From Aralia elata (taxonomy: Eukaryota; Streptophyta; Magnoliopsida; Apiales; Araliaceae): 64,000 nt of DNA. The notes under the pieces were generated by a model. The model saw only the letters and a program-made list of their open reading frames with translations. It made no database searches and was not told the DNA's origin. Position 1 is the first letter of the stretch; every line of letters starts with the position of its first letter. A program made the position numbers and the translations under genes. The stretch spans positions 66,326,889 through 66,390,888 of the forward strand of contig CM068388.1 of the NCBI GenBank assembly GCA_034770075.1. The letters run 5' to 3'. Of this stretch, positions 1 through 12,040 are shown piece by piece.

Positions 1-239
1 ATTAATAATTAATAAATAAATACGAAAATTCATTTTTAAATTATAAAAATTTATTTTTAATATTTTTATATATTCTGAATTATTATTTAATTTAATTAAA
101 TAATAAATAATAATTATGATAAATCATTTAATAATTGTTTTAATTATTTAAAAATGATATTAAATTATTAAATAATTATATTAATTATTTAAAAATGATA
201 TTAAGGTGAGTAAAATTATTATATATAATAATTAAATAA

Positions 240-700
240 AATATTAAATATTTAAATATTATTAATGATAAATAAATCATTTAAATAATATATTAAGTAT
301 TTAAAAAAATTACTTTAAATGATAAATAAATCATTTAAATATTAAATTAAGTTTTGAAAATTATTATAAAGTAATAAATAAATTATTTTAATGATAAAAT
401 ATAGTTTAAGAATATTATTAATGATAAAATAAATCATTTAAATAATATTCTATCTTTCTAAAAAATATTATAAATGATAAATAAATAATTTAAATAATAT
501 TTAAATATCTAAAAATATTCTAAAGGATAAATAAATTATTTAAATAACATATTAAATGTTTTAAAATTATTCTAAATGATAATTAAATCATTTAAAAATA
601 TTCCTAAGCTTGTAAAATTATTTAAAAATACTTCCAAGCTTCTGAAAATTATTTAAAAATAATACCAAGCTTCTAAAAATGTTAGAAATAATAATTAAAT
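240..700 (+). repeat. AT-rich tandem repeat inside L1 LTR
   Basis: Imperfect units of roughly 50-60 bp repeat here. Each carries the dyad aaatgat-aaataa-atcattt followed by a variant of aataatatactaa and ttctaaaaatattat. The same array is at about 9730-10030 in the complete L1 LTR. It is non-coding and appears to be a structural part of the LTR. Confidence 0.7.
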
Positions 701-1407
701 TATTTAGGACTAATAATTCGACTTCCAAATGAAGTTTTTATCGAACAATCTATGTGTTTTAGTCATTAAGGATGCGACCGAGATACCGAATCAACGTCAA
801 ACCTTAATGAAACTTGTTTAGATTAGCGTGATACATGTTTATATACGTGCTAACGCTTATTATTGGTATACGTAGACTACGTGCGTTGACCGATTGTACT
901 AAATTATAGTGAGCTACGCTAAGGCAAGTGTCCTAACATTTCTCAATTTATATTAATCAAGTAATTATACATCTTGCTATTCAATTATTGTGAAGTTATT
1001 GCTTCTTGTTCAGCATAACTTAAGAAATGAATTATTATTCATATATTGCTTGTTCGAGCTTAAATTGTTGTGTCAAGCCAAATTGTTTGGTACGACATCT
1101 GATACTGAGAAATGGAACACCTTGATGTAGGGTGAACCCGAAATTTTCCCTTAAAATAAGGTGACGAAATTCCCTTAATATAAGGTGACGAACAATTGAT
1201 AATATATCAACATAAATTGGTAGGATGATATGCATACTCCTAGGATATTGGTGAGGCTGATCACCTACCAGATATCCAAAACTCAAATGGTTCTAAGTCA
1301 TTAAAGACTGATAGAACTAAATGAAATATATGGTTCATGTACAGAACCCTCAGTATACATCATTGACATCTTTCAAATCAAACACATGGTGTTTACATAT
1401 TCAAATG

Positions 1408-1515
1408 AACTTGCTGAGCATTTGTAGCTCATTCTTGCGCATATCTTCTTTTGTAGCTTTAAATGATATCCCTGGCACGTCTGGGACCGAAAAGGGGAAA
1501 AGCCATGATTATTAA
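1408..1515 (+). other. Conserved LTR block with acceptor-like TAG and short K-rich tail
   Basis: The block opens aacttgctgagca, passes tagctcattcttgc, reaches an acceptor-like tttgtag at 1450-1456, and then encodes a 19-residue tail containing GTSGTEKGK before a TAA stop. The same order of motifs recurs in L2, L3 and L4 LTRs. Whether it is an exon, a peptide or an RNA signal is not known. Confidence 0.5.
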
Positions 1516-2018
1516 AATTTATTTCTGTAGTCGAATATTTTAAGCCTTTTTACAGACTTGTTGTTGTAATAACTTAGTATAACGAATGATGTAACCGAAC
1601 CAAATGATATGTAATATATTATGATCCTTTATGTTATCGAATGCGTTATACTCTGATCTTTAAATTCTTTAGAATAGTTGTACTAAGTTAAATACAGTGT
1701 CTATACGAACTATACATCTGAATGAGGGTATCTAAATGATGTTGAGAGTCCTATATGGACAATCTTATCATTAATACTGTGAATGTCAGATAGATAGGGA
1801 ATATCGATATGAAAGAGATATCCATAAGATATGAATCTGTACATCCAAGTGAGGGTATCCAAACACGGATAACGTTCTGACGAGAATTATTATCTGTTAT
1901 GGGATACTGTGAACCTTGGATAGATAGAAGTCATATTTTATTGAATATTTATAGTTGTATAGTTCCACGTGAGCACCAGATCTGCTACAGGGGAGTGTAG
2001 AGACTTGGGGGCGTCACA

Positions 2019-2577
2019 ATATTAGTTTAAGAAAAAATAATAATAATACATTATATGATAAACTGACATAACATGGATATCAGTTAATCCCATAATGGGT
2101 TAACTGACTCCAACCTCCCCTAAGGCCTTGTTTGGCTAGTCCTTTTATTCCTCCTTTCTAGTTTATTTTAATAAATTGCTTATAATATAGTTTAATGTCA
2201 CATATTTAATTAATTAAATAATCTCATTTAAATCAATTAAATAAAATAGAATAATTCCACATTAAATCACATAATCACATAATTAAAATTCTCTTTTAAT
2301 AATTATGACAAATCATTAAATCTCTAATTAATTATTAAATTAATTAGAATAACATTATGTTTATTTAAATAATGCATTTAATCAATTAAACTCAATTAAA
2401 TACATACTTTAAATATAAAAATTCTCCACATTAATTTAACTAATGTAACACATATAATTAAATTAATCTACCACAAATTCATCAATTAATTATTTAATTT
2501 AATAATTAAATCATTGAATAATATTTATTTAATTCAATAAATATTTAACTTAAATTACAAAAATCTTGTTCGTCACA
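2019..2577 (-). mobile_element. L4-family LTR fragment
   Basis: From about 2035 the sequence matches 52026-52553, the element-start end of the solo L4 LTR, nearly base for base, including the shared ending ..gttcgtcaca. The rest of this LTR would lie to the left, so the L1 LTR ending at 2018 probably inserted into it. Immediately after its end the sequence resumes as an L1 LTR (ggatatcgaatagg), which is what an L4 insertion into an L1 LTR would leave. Confidence 0.7.
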
Positions 2578-3427
2578 GGATATCGAATAGGCTGCTCCCC
2601 TATAAGATATCTGAACAAAGATTTTCTAAGTCATTAAAGACTGATAGAACTGGTTGAAACACATGGTTCATGTCTTGAACCCTCAGTTAGGTAAAAGCTT
2701 TTGAACTTCCTTCAAATCAAATACATTGTGTTTACATTTTTGAAATAAACTTGTTAAGCATTTTGTAGCTCATCCTTGCATAAACTTTCCTTTGTAGTTT
2801 TAGATGGTAATCCCGGAACTTTAGGGACGAACAATGGAAAAAGGCAATGTTAATTAGGGTTATCTTACTGTTTTAATAAATTCAAGTCTTATAAGACTTT
2901 GTTGTAATAAGAACATGGTACTAAGAATGATGTAATCAAACTTAAGGTTATGAAATATATTATCATCTTTTGTTATATCGATTGCATTGTATTTATATTT
3001 TTAGATAAGTTAGAAAGTAGCATTTGATTTAGTACAATATCCATACGAACTATACATCTAAATGAGGGTATTTAAATGATATTAGGAGTTCTGTAAGCAC
3101 TGAGGTTACACTTAATGAGCACCGGTAAGGTGCCACCTTTATCAGAATGCGCCTCTCGGTTCTAAGAACAATCTTATCATTAATACTGTGAATGTCAGTT
3201 AGATAGGGACTCTCGATATGAAAGAGATATCCATAAGATATGAATCTATACATCTAAGTGAGGGTATCCAAACACAGTTAACGTTCTGACGAGAACTATT
3301 ATTTATTATGGGATACTGTAAACCATTGATAAATAGAAGTTATATATTATGGAATATTTATAGTTGAATAGTTTCACGTGAGTACCAAATCTACTACAGG
3401 AGATGTAGAGAATGTGGGGGCTTCACA
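2578..3427 (+). mobile_element. 5' LTR (L1) of the first chromovirus, 3' part
   Basis: It matches 10498-11347 of the 3' LTR with scattered substitutions and ends in cttcaca directly before a primer binding site. The upstream part has been separated from it by the L4 insertion. Divergence from the 3' LTR is clearly greater than between the two L2 LTRs, so this element is the older of the two large chromoviruses. Confidence 0.8.
2748..2853 (+). other. Conserved LTR block, second L1 copy
   Basis: This is the same block as at 1408-1515: ttgttaagcattttgtagctc, then acceptor-like tttgtag ending at 2797, then a short open tail with GTLGTNNGKR and a TAA stop. The upstream frame is already broken by stops in this copy, so any peptide function is lost or was never present here. 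Confidence 0.4.
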
Positions 3428-3429
3428 AG

Positions 3430-3442
3430 TTAGTATCAAAGC
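3430..3442 (+). other. Primer binding site (initiator tRNA-Met type)
   Basis: The sequence ttagtatcaaagc begins two bases after the 5' LTR and resembles the TGGTATCAGAGC primer site used by Tekay/Del chromoviruses. It marks the LTR/internal boundary. Confidence 0.7.
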
Positions 3443-3589
3443 TGTAGATTATAGCTCTAAGGTGGGAAGTGCCTTAGGATATAGTTTGTTAGAGATAGCA
3501 AAATTAAGATTTGGCATACTCATAAAAGAGTTCGTAAAATAAACAATACACATAACATAACCTTAAAAGCTTTATATTTATGTGTAAAC

Positions 3590-4158
3590 ATGCTTTACTG
3601 TAATACTAAACAAGTAAAAACCTTTACCAAAATTCTTGAAAAAGTTATCATAGCTGAAAACAAGAGTGAAGCTCTGTTAAAATTTCACAAGGAGAAAAAG
3701 AGTTAAATAAAGGGGGGAGGTTTAAAGGAGAATCAAGTACAGGTGGGTTTAATAATAATAATAACAAGAGAAAGTGGTATACCACTTTTACTAATAATTT
3801 TGAGAGAAGGGGAAATAACTATAACTACAACAGAAACAACAATAATATGAATGACTTTTGTGTAATAGATGGGAAAAATCATTGAGGAGTGTGTCTTAAA
3901 AAGAATGTGACTTGTTACAAATGTGGTCAGGAGGGACATTATGCCCCTGAGTGCCCTAAACCCAATAGAAGTAGGTGTTTCAATTGTGGGTCAATGGATC
4001 ATATAGTTAGAAATTGCCTAAGACCAAGGAATCAAAATAGAGGGGGAAACCAAACAACCAACAATAACTTTAAACCAATAGTAGCAGGAATTGGAGATCA
4101 AAGTCGTCCAACCGCTAGAATATTTAATGTGACGATGAGGGATGTTGTTGCTTCATAG
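3590..4158 (+). pseudogene. Gag remnant: C-terminal capsid tail and nucleocapsid
   Basis: Gag forms the virus-like particle and packages RNA. Only the C-terminal third remains. About 3615-3695 still encodes a degraded match to the capsid tail (I-L-E-K-V-I-I-A-E) seen in the minus-strand element. The open stretch 3889-4158 carries two CCHC zinc knuckles, CYKCGQEGHYAPEC and CFNCGSMDHIVRNC, both CX2CX4HX4C. The N-terminal capsid, and any ORF upstream of gag, are missing: the primer site lies only about 460 bp before the knuckles, against nearly 2 kb in the sister element. The start at 3889 is an arbitrary in-frame ATG, not a real initiation site. A large internal deletion is the simplest explanation. 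Confidence 0.75.
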
Positions 4159-4550
4159 GACGTGGTGACAGGTATCATCCCTATCAACACTTTAAATGCA
4201 TATATGTATTCGACTTTAGTGTTACTTGTTCATTCGTGTCTAATAGCTTTGCTAAAAACTTGAATATGCCATGTGAAGACTTAGACATACCTTTCAGTGT
4301 AGAAATTGCAAATAAAGAGATAATTCTCGTTAAAACCATATATAGAAATTGTAACGTAGAAATTAAAAGACACAAGTTTCTTCTGAATCTTATTCCTATA
4401 CAGCTGGGGGAATTCGACATAATTTTAGGCATGGATTGGTTGGTTAATCATAATGAAATAATTGACTGCCATCGGAAGCGTGTAAACCTATTAACTGCGT
4501 TGAAGTCAGAGGTGACGGTGGTTGTTCACATAAACGATCTCGATATCTGA
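4159..4550 (+). pseudogene. Retropepsin-like protease, inactivated
   Basis: This is the aspartic protease of Pol. The open stretch 4236-4550 retains the family's downstream half, with IQLGEFDIILGMDWLVNHN, which matches the flap and second conserved segment of plant chromovirus proteases. The active-site region at about 4200-4235 is out of frame, and the usual D-S/T-G triad reads as a degraded DFSV-like sequence. A stop separates it from the nucleocapsid. It cannot make an active enzyme as it stands. Confidence 0.7.
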
Positions 4551-4570
4551 TAGTAATACAAGCAGAAAGA

Positions 4571-5411
4571 GTGCTTAGGAAGGGTTATACGGGTTATTTG
4601 GCATATATAGTAGATACTCGAAGGGAAAGAGTAAAGCTAGATCAAATACCTGTAGTTAGGGAATTTCAAGATGTGTTTCCCGATGACTTACTAGGTCTTC
4701 CTTCGAATAGGGAAATCGAGTTTGTTATCGATCTTGCACCTGGTATGGTGCCAGTTTCGAAGTCACTTTACAAGATAGCACCTATTAAGTTAAAGGAGTT
4801 ACTTGTGCAGTTACAGGAACTCTTAGACAACATAAAACTTAGTGTTTCACCTTGGGGAGCACTGGTGTTGTTTGTAAAGAAGAAGGATGGAACTTTAAGG
4901 TTATGTGTTGATTATCGAGAATTAAATAAGTTAACCATAAAGAACAAATATCCTTTTACCAAGAATTGATGATCTGTTTGACCAGTTGAAAGGGGCCGAA
5001 CACTTTTCGAAGATCGAACTACGATCAGGTTATCATCAGTTAAAGGTAACAAAAGAAGATGTGTCGAAGACAACGTTTAGGACACGTTATGGACAATATG
5101 AGTTTCCTATAATGTCTTTTGGATTAACGAATGCACCGACAACATTCATAGACTTGATGAATAGAGTGTTTAAACCCTGCTTAGACAAATTTGTTGTAGT
5201 GTTCATCGATGATATTTTAATATACTCAAAAACATGGGAGGAGCATGCTGAACATTTGAGGAGCATATTGGATATATTACGAAAGGAACAACTTTATGCA
5301 AAGTTTTCCAAGTGTGAATTCTGGTTAGAACGAGTCCAATTCTTGGGTTATGTGATTGACAAGAATGGGATCGCGGTAGATCCAGCGAAGATAGAGACAG
5401 TTGTGAATTGA
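4571..5411 (+). pseudogene. Reverse transcriptase domain, frameshifted
   Basis: The RT copies element RNA into DNA. The first half (4571-4969) shows the linker DVFPDDLLGLP, the fingers segment SPWGALVLFVKKKDG and the CVDYRELNK motif. A frameshift near 4965 moves the frame to 4986-5411, which has FSKIELRSGYHQL, SFGLTNAPTTF and the catalytic FIDD box (VVVFIDDILIYSK) followed by the thumb (FSKCEFWLERVQFLGY). The first catalytic Asp, D in the sister element (FSKIDLRTGYH), reads E here (FSKIELRSGYH). A stop at 5409 ends the frame. Similarity is to Tekay/Del chromoviruses. Confidence 0.85.
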
Positions 5412-5990
5412 GAACAACCAACAACTCCAATAGAAGTAAGAAGTTTTCTCGGTTTAGCAGGTTGCTATTGCATTTTATACAAGATTTTTCAAAAATAGTA
5501 ACCCCGCTAACTAATTTAACTCGAAAGACGGTAAAGTACGTTTAGACAGATAAATGTGAAGAAAGCTTCCAAGAGTTGAAGAAGCGTTTGAGCATAGCAC
5601 CAATGATATCATTACCAGATAATACCGGGGGTCTTGTAGTTTATAATGATGCATCACACAAGGGATTAGGTTGTGTGTTGATGCAACATGGGAAGGTGAT
5701 TGCGTATGTTTCACGACAACTCAAAGATTATGAGAAGAAGTATCCTACTCATGATCTTGAGTTAGCCGTCGTTGTATTTGCCTTGAAAATTTAGAGGCGT
5801 TACTTTTATGGGGAGAAGTGTGAGATATACACAGATCACAAAAGTCTGAAGTATATTTTCACGCAGAAAGAGTTAAACATGAGGCAGAGGAGATGGCTAG
5901 AGCTGATAAAGGATTTTGACTGTGAAATCTTATATCATCCCCGAAAAGCCAATGTCGTTGCGGATGCATTAAGTAGAAAGAACCAAGAGA
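5412..5990 (+). pseudogene. RNase H domain, broken
   Basis: RNase H removes the RNA strand during reverse transcription. Two open stretches remain. One is 5576-5794, with VVYNDASHKGLGCVLMQHGK and THDLELAVVVFALKI. The other is after 5795, with IYTDHKSLKYIFTQKELNMR and NVVADALSRK. The acidic residues of the DEDD set are still recognisable (DASHKG, LELA, TDHKS, VADALS). An in-frame TAG at 5792-5794 sits where the sister element has Trp, and earlier stops plus a small deletion near 5465 damage the connection to RT. Confidence 0.8.
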
Positions 5991-5999
5991 AGTTGAATG

Positions 6000-7182
6000 T
6001 CATAACAAACAACGAGGTACTGATAAAAGAGTTTAATAAACTTGAAATTGAGATAAGAGTTTTACCTAACTCTACCCAGAAATTATTCGTTGTAGAGAGT
6101 GGTTCGACTTTACTGGATAGAGTTAGGGAACTATAGGAGACAGATGAAGAGTGTCAAAAGTGTAAAACTGAAGTAACTCATGTAAAGAATGCCAAATTCA
6201 AAATAGATAAAGATGGGGTATTGAGGTACGAGGATAGAATTTGGGTCCCCTCAGTACAAGAACTAAAGGATGAAATACTATATGAAGCCCATAGCTCTAA
6301 GTTCGTCGTGCATCCGGGTAGTACAAAAATGTACAAAGATTTAAGCCGACACTTTTGGTGGTCGAATATGAAAAGAGAAATAGCGGAATGGGTAAGTAAA
6401 TGTTCAACTTGTCAAAGGGTTAAAGTCGAACATCAAAAATCTAGTGGGTTACTGCAGCCCTTAAAAATTCCCGAGTGAAAATGGGAACATATCACCATGG
6501 ATTTCGTAGTAGGTCTCCCAAACACACAAAAAGGTCACAATGCCATTTGGGTAATTGTAGATCGTCTTACCAAATTAGCTCATTTCCTACCCATAAAAGT
6601 TAGCTTTAGTCTTGACCAATTAGCCAAGCTTTACATCAATGAAGTTATTTCTAGATATGGGGTCCCTGTTTCTATAGTGTCAGACCGAGATCCACGGTTT
6701 ACTTCAAAATTTTAGAAAAGTCTTAAAAAACACTTAGGAAACCATTTGAGATTGAGCACATCTTATCACCCATAAACAGACGGTCAGAGTGAGAAGACAA
6801 TTCAAACATTAAAGGACATGTTGCGAACTTGTATTATAGACTTCAAGGGAAGTTGGGAGGATCAGTTACCTTTAGTAGAGTTTGCCTATAACAATAGTAC
6901 CATGCCAGCATAAGAATGCAACCATTTGAAGCTTTGTACGGAAGGAAATGTAGAACACCATTATGTTGGGATAAAATCAGAGAACGACAATTGTTAGGGC
7001 CAGAAATAGTTCAACAAACCGCTGAGGTAGTTCGAATTATACGAGAGAGATTGCAAGCGTCTCAAGATCGACAGAAGAAGTATGCAGATCAACACAGGAA
7101 AGGACGCGATTTCGATGTTGGGAGCCACGTGTTTTTGAAGGTATCTCCGTGGAAGGGAAAGATACGTTTTGGCAAGAAATGA
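6000..7182 (+). pseudogene. Integrase, broken by several stops
   Basis: Integrase inserts the DNA copy. The HHCC zinc-binding domain is at 6221-6478 (H..HPGSTKMY and CSTCQ). The catalytic core is at 6497-6900, with MDFVVGLP, the second Asp in SDRDPRF and the Glu region TDGQSEKTIQT, giving a D-D-35-E type core. Stops at 6134, 6476, 6713 and about 6775 interrupt it, and a small deletion near 6900 disturbs the AYNNS segment. The C-terminal part (6916-7182) has EALYGRKCRTPLCW and VFLKVSPWKGKIRFGKK, typical of chromovirus integrases. Confidence 0.85.
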
Positions 7183-7536
7183 AAATTGAGTCCGAGATTT
7201 ATTGGACCATTCCAGATATTGAGGAGGATATGTGAGGTAGCCTATGAGGTAGCCCTACCTCCTGAGTTAGAACAGGTCCATAACGTGTTTTATGTGTCTG
7301 TGTTACGACCATACAAACTCAATTATAAACACGTTATAGATCACAAACCTATTCAAATCGAGAAAGATTTGTCGTATGAGGAAGTTTCTATTAAAATCAT
7401 AGATATGAAAGAACAAATTCTACGGAATAAAGTAATACCTTCAGTCAAGGTAATTTGGAGAAATCAAAACATAGAGGAAGCTACGTGGGAGCTCGAGAGT
7501 AAAATGCGAGACAACTACCCACATTTATTTCTGTAA
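7183..7536 (+). pseudogene. Integrase C-terminus with GPY/F module and chromodomain
   Basis: After a stop at 7180, the frame continues with SPRFIGPFQILRRI (GPY/F module), VFYVSVLRPYK and a C-terminal chromodomain-like segment containing VIWRNQNIEEATWELE and ending NYPHLFL before TAA. In chromoviruses this domain is thought to guide integration to chromatin marks. It is open here, unlike its counterpart in the minus-strand element, although the rest of this pol gene is dead. Confidence 0.8.
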
Positions 7537-7582
7537 CCCGTACTGTAATTTCGAGGACAAAATTCTTATTAGATGGAGTGAA
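7537..7582 (+). other. 3' untranslated tail and degenerate polypurine tract
   Basis: A short spacer with ttcgaggacaaaattctta follows the pol stop and leads into tagatggagtgaa, the position of the plus-strand primer. The usual run of G is reduced here, compared with the clean tract of the minus-strand element. Confidence 0.55.
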
Positions 7583-7899
7583 TGTAATATTCCAGACCTT
7601 GATAAGATTCATATATATAAATTATGTGATTATTAAATGAAATTTCTTGTTCCAACTTTGTGTTATGTGATTGTATACTTTAATAAAGAATTAGGTCAAA
7701 TAAAAATATTTTCGAAGCTACTTAGTCGTGCTTACACTGACAAAATGATTTATCGTACTTTCCACAATTTCACCGAAAAGCATCCTGGCAAATTATTTTC
7801 AGTAAGCTGTTGTGTCGTGCTTTGGACTAACAAAGTGATTTGTCGTGCTTCGAAGTTAATATAATAATATATTAACTGATAAAAACCTAAATAAGTTAA

Positions 7900-8290
7900 T
7901 TAGGCTTAAAAATGACAAGTAGAATTATAAACCTTAATTAAAAAAATCCTAATTGACAATTGTTAACCGAATTAGCGAACCAAAATCCCAATTAGTGCAA
8001 AAGAACCCTAATTGATATAATTAGATCCTAAGTAAAGAAACATAATATAAATTATGGATTATTAAACTTAAAATTAAACCCTAATTGAAGGATTGAAACC
8101 CTAAAACCTAATTTGTAAAATCCTAACCCTAATTAGGAAAACCCTAACCCTAATTAAGAAACCCTAACTCAAATTATGAGATTCTAAACTTTAATTATGG
8201 AACTTAAGCTTAATTAAGGTATTACTAACATAATTAAGTTACTCTAAACATGAATTACAAAACCCTAATCATGATTAGTGTGAATTAAAC
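7900..8290 (+). repeat. Degenerate CCCTAATTA-rich repeat in LTR
   Basis: About a dozen scattered copies of aaccctaattA-type words (including accctaaccctaattaa twice near 8120-8155) occur at irregular spacing. The words resemble the plant telomere repeat, but the spacing and the ATTA extension make this a low-complexity LTR repeat. Confidence 0.5.
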
Positions 8291-10667
8291 CTAGATTAAG
8301 TAAACTAACCAATGGGAACACTTGAATAAGTGTGCTAGCTTGTGCCCAACACAATTCCACATACTTAAACGCAAGCCTAGCACACTCCAGCACAAGTAGG
8401 TCAAGTCAGATCAGAAGCAACATAAGTAACCAAGCAAATTAATTGGATGTTTGTCCAAAATAAACTTCTTAAGTTTTGCTAGAAATAGAACAAGTCTTTG
8501 ATCATTAACCTAAGAATTCCTAAGTTCAAACACTCATAAATATAGTCTAGATAACATCGAAGTGAAGTCCCAATCAGATCCTAAGCATCAGATCAAGAAT
8601 TAGCTCAAAAGGTACAAAACCCTAATTTTATGTTAGATCTTTAAACCTAATTCAGTAAATTTTATGTTTTAATGTTTAGGAATACTTAATAACATGTTAT
8701 TTAGTGATCTGGGTTGTTAAAACATGTTTCCATAACATCTAGATATGAAAATTAATCAAAAATAGCAAACTGTTCGAGACAGTTAAGAACAGTCTGACAA
8801 GGAAGTTTGTCAGACGTTTTGATCATCTTAGATTGTTCTTTTAATATGTTTTAAAGCTTGTATTCCTAGTCTGCCATGAGATTAATAAATTAGAATTAAA
8901 ATAACACTAAAAGAATCCCTGAATTGAAAGTTATTAATGGTCAAAACCCATTGACCGAGCACGAGTGTTCTGTTTCTAGGAAACCCAGAAAAGCGAAGAA
9001 CAGCTCTGACAGGTTACTGACAAGGTTTGACCGGATCAAATCTTGCTCATATGATATCATTAATGATATATTGATGCATCTCGTTGTACCTTACCATGTA
9101 GACTACAATTGCAAACCAATTAAACACCAAAATAATAAACCAGATGGAAATTAAATGAAGCTAAAAGTCCGTGTTGGACCATGACCGACACGTTTCTAGG
9201 TAACCTAGAAACCTCAAGAACAGACCAACCAGGTAGTTTAACCGAGTTAAATATAACATCATATGATGTTTTTTTATATCAAACAAAGTATCTCGTTATA
9301 CCTTGTCATGAGTATTATGCCTACAAACAAACATTTAGCTCAAACGATTAACCAACTGAGAATTAAATTAAGTCAAAAATCCCTACTTGACCATAACCGG
9401 TTGTTCATCAGCAAATGAAGAACACCTATAGCGACATATTGTCCGCCGCTATAGACCTTTTAGACTACAATCTTCATTCGGCCAACCATGAACACCTATA
9501 GTGACAATTACCTATCACTGTAGTCTTTAACGACGGAAACTAATAAAAATAAATAAAAAAATAGTAATAATTAAATAAATTAGAAATAATTATTAATAAT
9601 TAATAACTAAGTTTTAAGATTCATTTTAAATTATATTAATTAACTTTTAATATTTTGACATAAATTTCATTAATAATTTAATTTAATTTAATATTAATGA
9701 TAATAAATTATTTAATAATTATATTAAATAAATAATTTAAAAATGATATTAAGATATTATAAATATTATAAATGATAAATAAATTATTTAAATAATATAC
9801 TAACTTTCTAAAAATATTATAAATGATAAATAAATCATGTAAATATTATTCTAAATTTATAAAATTATTATAAATGATAAATAAATCATTTAAATAATAT
9901 ACTAAAATTCTAAAAATATTATAAATGATAATTAAGTCATTTTAAAATATTACTAAGCTTGTGAAAATTATTTAAAAATAATATTAAGCTTCTAAAAATA
10001 TTATAAATGATAATTAAATTATCTAAGTTAATATTTAAGCTTTTAAATAAAGTTTATTGATAAACCTACGTATTTAATTGTCTAATAATGCAATCAAAAG
10101 ACCGAATCAACGCCGAACCTTAACGATACTTGACTAGTTCAATTCGATACATGTTATTATAAATTCGAACGCTTATTATTAGTATGAATAGACATAAATA
10201 GACTACGTGACCTAGATAGACAGTGTAAACTAAACGTACTACGCACAGACAAGTCTCCAAACATTGTTACCTTTATGCAAGCCTTGTACATCTTGCTATC
10301 AATTGTTATGAAGTTATTGCTTCTTGATTTAGCATAACTTAATAAATGAAATATTATTCATATATTGTTTATCCGAGCATAAATTGTTGTGTCAAGCCAA
10401 ATTGAGTATACAAACAACCTATATGAGTTGTTATTGTCGATAATATATTGACATCAAGTGCATGTTGGGCACGATTAGGATAGTATGCATACTCCTAGGA
10501 TATCGAATAGGCTGATCCCCTATAAGATATCTGAACAAAGCTTTTCTAAGTCATTGAAAACTGATAGAACTGGTTGAAACACATGGTTTATATCTTGAAC
10601 CCTCAGTTAGGCAAAATCTTTTGAACTTCCTTCAAATCAAACACATTGTGTTTACATTTTCGAAATA

Positions 10668-10773
10668 AACTTGCTGAGCATTTTGTAGCTCATCCTTGCA
10701 TAAACTTTCCTTTGTAATTTTATATGGTAATCCAGGAACTTCAGGGACGAACAATGGACAGAGGCAGTGTTAA
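10668..10773 (+). other. Conserved LTR block, third L1 copy
   Basis: The order is the same as at 2748-2853, but the acceptor-like TAG reads TAA (tttgtaa at 10791-type position within the block, near 10737), so the splice signal is lost in this copy. The tail GTSGTNNGQR and the TAA stop at 10771 remain. Confidence 0.35.
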
Positions 10774-11347
10774 TTAGTGTTATGTTACTATTTTAATAAA
10801 TCCAAGTCTTATAAGACTTTGTTGTAATAAGAACATGGTACTAAGAATGATGTAATTAAACTTAAGGTTATGAACTATATTATCATCTTTTGTTATATCG
10901 ATTGCGTTGTATTTACATTTTTAGATAAGTTAGAAAGTAGCATTTGATTTAGTACAATATCCATATGAACTATACATCTGAATGATGGTATTTAAATGAT
11001 ATTGGGAGTTCTGTAAGCACTCAGTTTGCACTCAATGAGTGCCGGTAAGGTGCCACCTTTACCGGAATGCACCCCTCGATTCTAAGAATAATCTTATCAT
11101 TAATACTGTGACTGTCAGATAAATAGGGACTATCGATATGAAAGAGATATACATAAGATATGAATCTATACATCCAAGTGAGGGTATCCAAACACAATTA
11201 ACGTTCTGACGAGAACTATTATCTGTTATAGGATAGTGTGAACCTTGGATAGATAGAAGTTATATATTATGGAATATTTATAATTGAATAGTTTCACATG
11301 AGCACCAAATCTGCTACAGGAGGTGTAGACAATTTAGGGGCTTCACA

Positions 11348-12040
11348 TCAGCTTTGAGCCTCTTTTAACCTATGCACGAAGGATTTGATTTGAAGAAAAA
11401 GTTTTATTTTAGCTTTTGTTGGATAAATCTTTTTGGGTGACGTTTTGGTGAAAATATTGTTCTCAAACCCTTCGTCAAATAGGAATCGAGATTCTCTATT
11501 ACTTTTCAATTTTAGCCTAGAATTAATCTAATAACCTAGGTGGATTTTATAAGATCTTTGTCATTTCATTCAAAAATTATTTTCGCTTGTCAAAAGATAG
11601 AATTTAGCTCCTCAAAAATAGTGTTGGGGCTACCCGTGGGTATGTAAGCCATCTAAATAGCCTTAAATAGCTTGCGATAATAAAATCCACTATCATGGGG
11701 CTTAAATCTGATTTTTGTGAGATAGAATACTACTCGATATCGTTTTAAGGCCCAAATTTACATTTACTACGATCGAATCACAAAAATTACAACCATCAAC
11801 TATGTCCATCGTGAGAATTTCGTCAATGCCCGTTAAACACGATGTTCAAGGGCCTTGACTTCATTCCCAGGCTCACATGATTTGGAATCACCATAAACAA
11901 TACATCGAGATTAAAAAGTGGAATTTAGAATCTAGGAAAAAGGCTCCCGTAGACCCTAACTCATAGATAACATAATGAAACAACAATATCGCGATGGACT
12001 ATTATTGTTGTCCAAATATGATATTGACAAAATACGTGCT
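11348..12040 (-). mobile_element. Relic of an L7 (Tat/Ogre-type) LTR
   Basis: Read on the minus strand, several stretches follow the L7 LTR at 57720-58300 in order. Examples are gttggggctacccgtggg..gtaagccat at 11624-11655, cgttttaaggc near 11742, and gtcaaataggaatcgagat near 11474. The match is diverged and gapped, so this is an old fragment. It is cut at 11347 by the boundary of the L1 element, suggesting that element inserted into or next to it. Confidence 0.6.

Larger units (their letters stand above)
1..2018 (+). mobile_element. L1-family LTR, 3' part
   Basis: This is the 3' part of a long gypsy LTR whose start lies outside the window. It aligns by eye with about 9590-11347 of the complete L1 LTR downstream: the same AT-rich repeat block, the same motif actcctaggatat, and the same terminal block ending GGGGGCGTCACA. 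It lacks an ~84-bp segment that both other L1 copies carry (about 3088-3170 and 11008-11090). The short sequence after its end (attagtttaag) weakly resembles the primer-site start of this family. It most likely sits inside the L4 LTR whose end follows at 2019-2577. Confidence 0.75.
7583..11347 (+). mobile_element. 3' LTR (L1), complete, 3765 bp
   Basis: The LTR begins TGTAATATTCC after the polypurine position and ends GGGGCTTCACA, with TG..CA termini. Its parts are: a CCCTAATTA-rich stretch (7900-8290); a donor-like AG|GTAC at 8612; hairpin-forming segments (8775-8805 and 9410-9525); an AT-rich tandem block (9730-10030); and the conserved terminal block with a short tail (10668-10773). There is no reading frame with family similarity inside it. 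The last 850 bp match 2578-3427. Confidence 0.85.

Noticed and set aside
3889..4158. Independent small zinc-finger gene
   Set aside because: The two CCHC knuckles, position and neighbours show it is the end of a retrotransposon Gag.
8090..8170. Telomere-like CCCTAA words
   Set aside because: The words have irregular spacing and an ATTA extension and lie inside an LTR; a real interstitial telomere would show head-to-tail 7-bp units.
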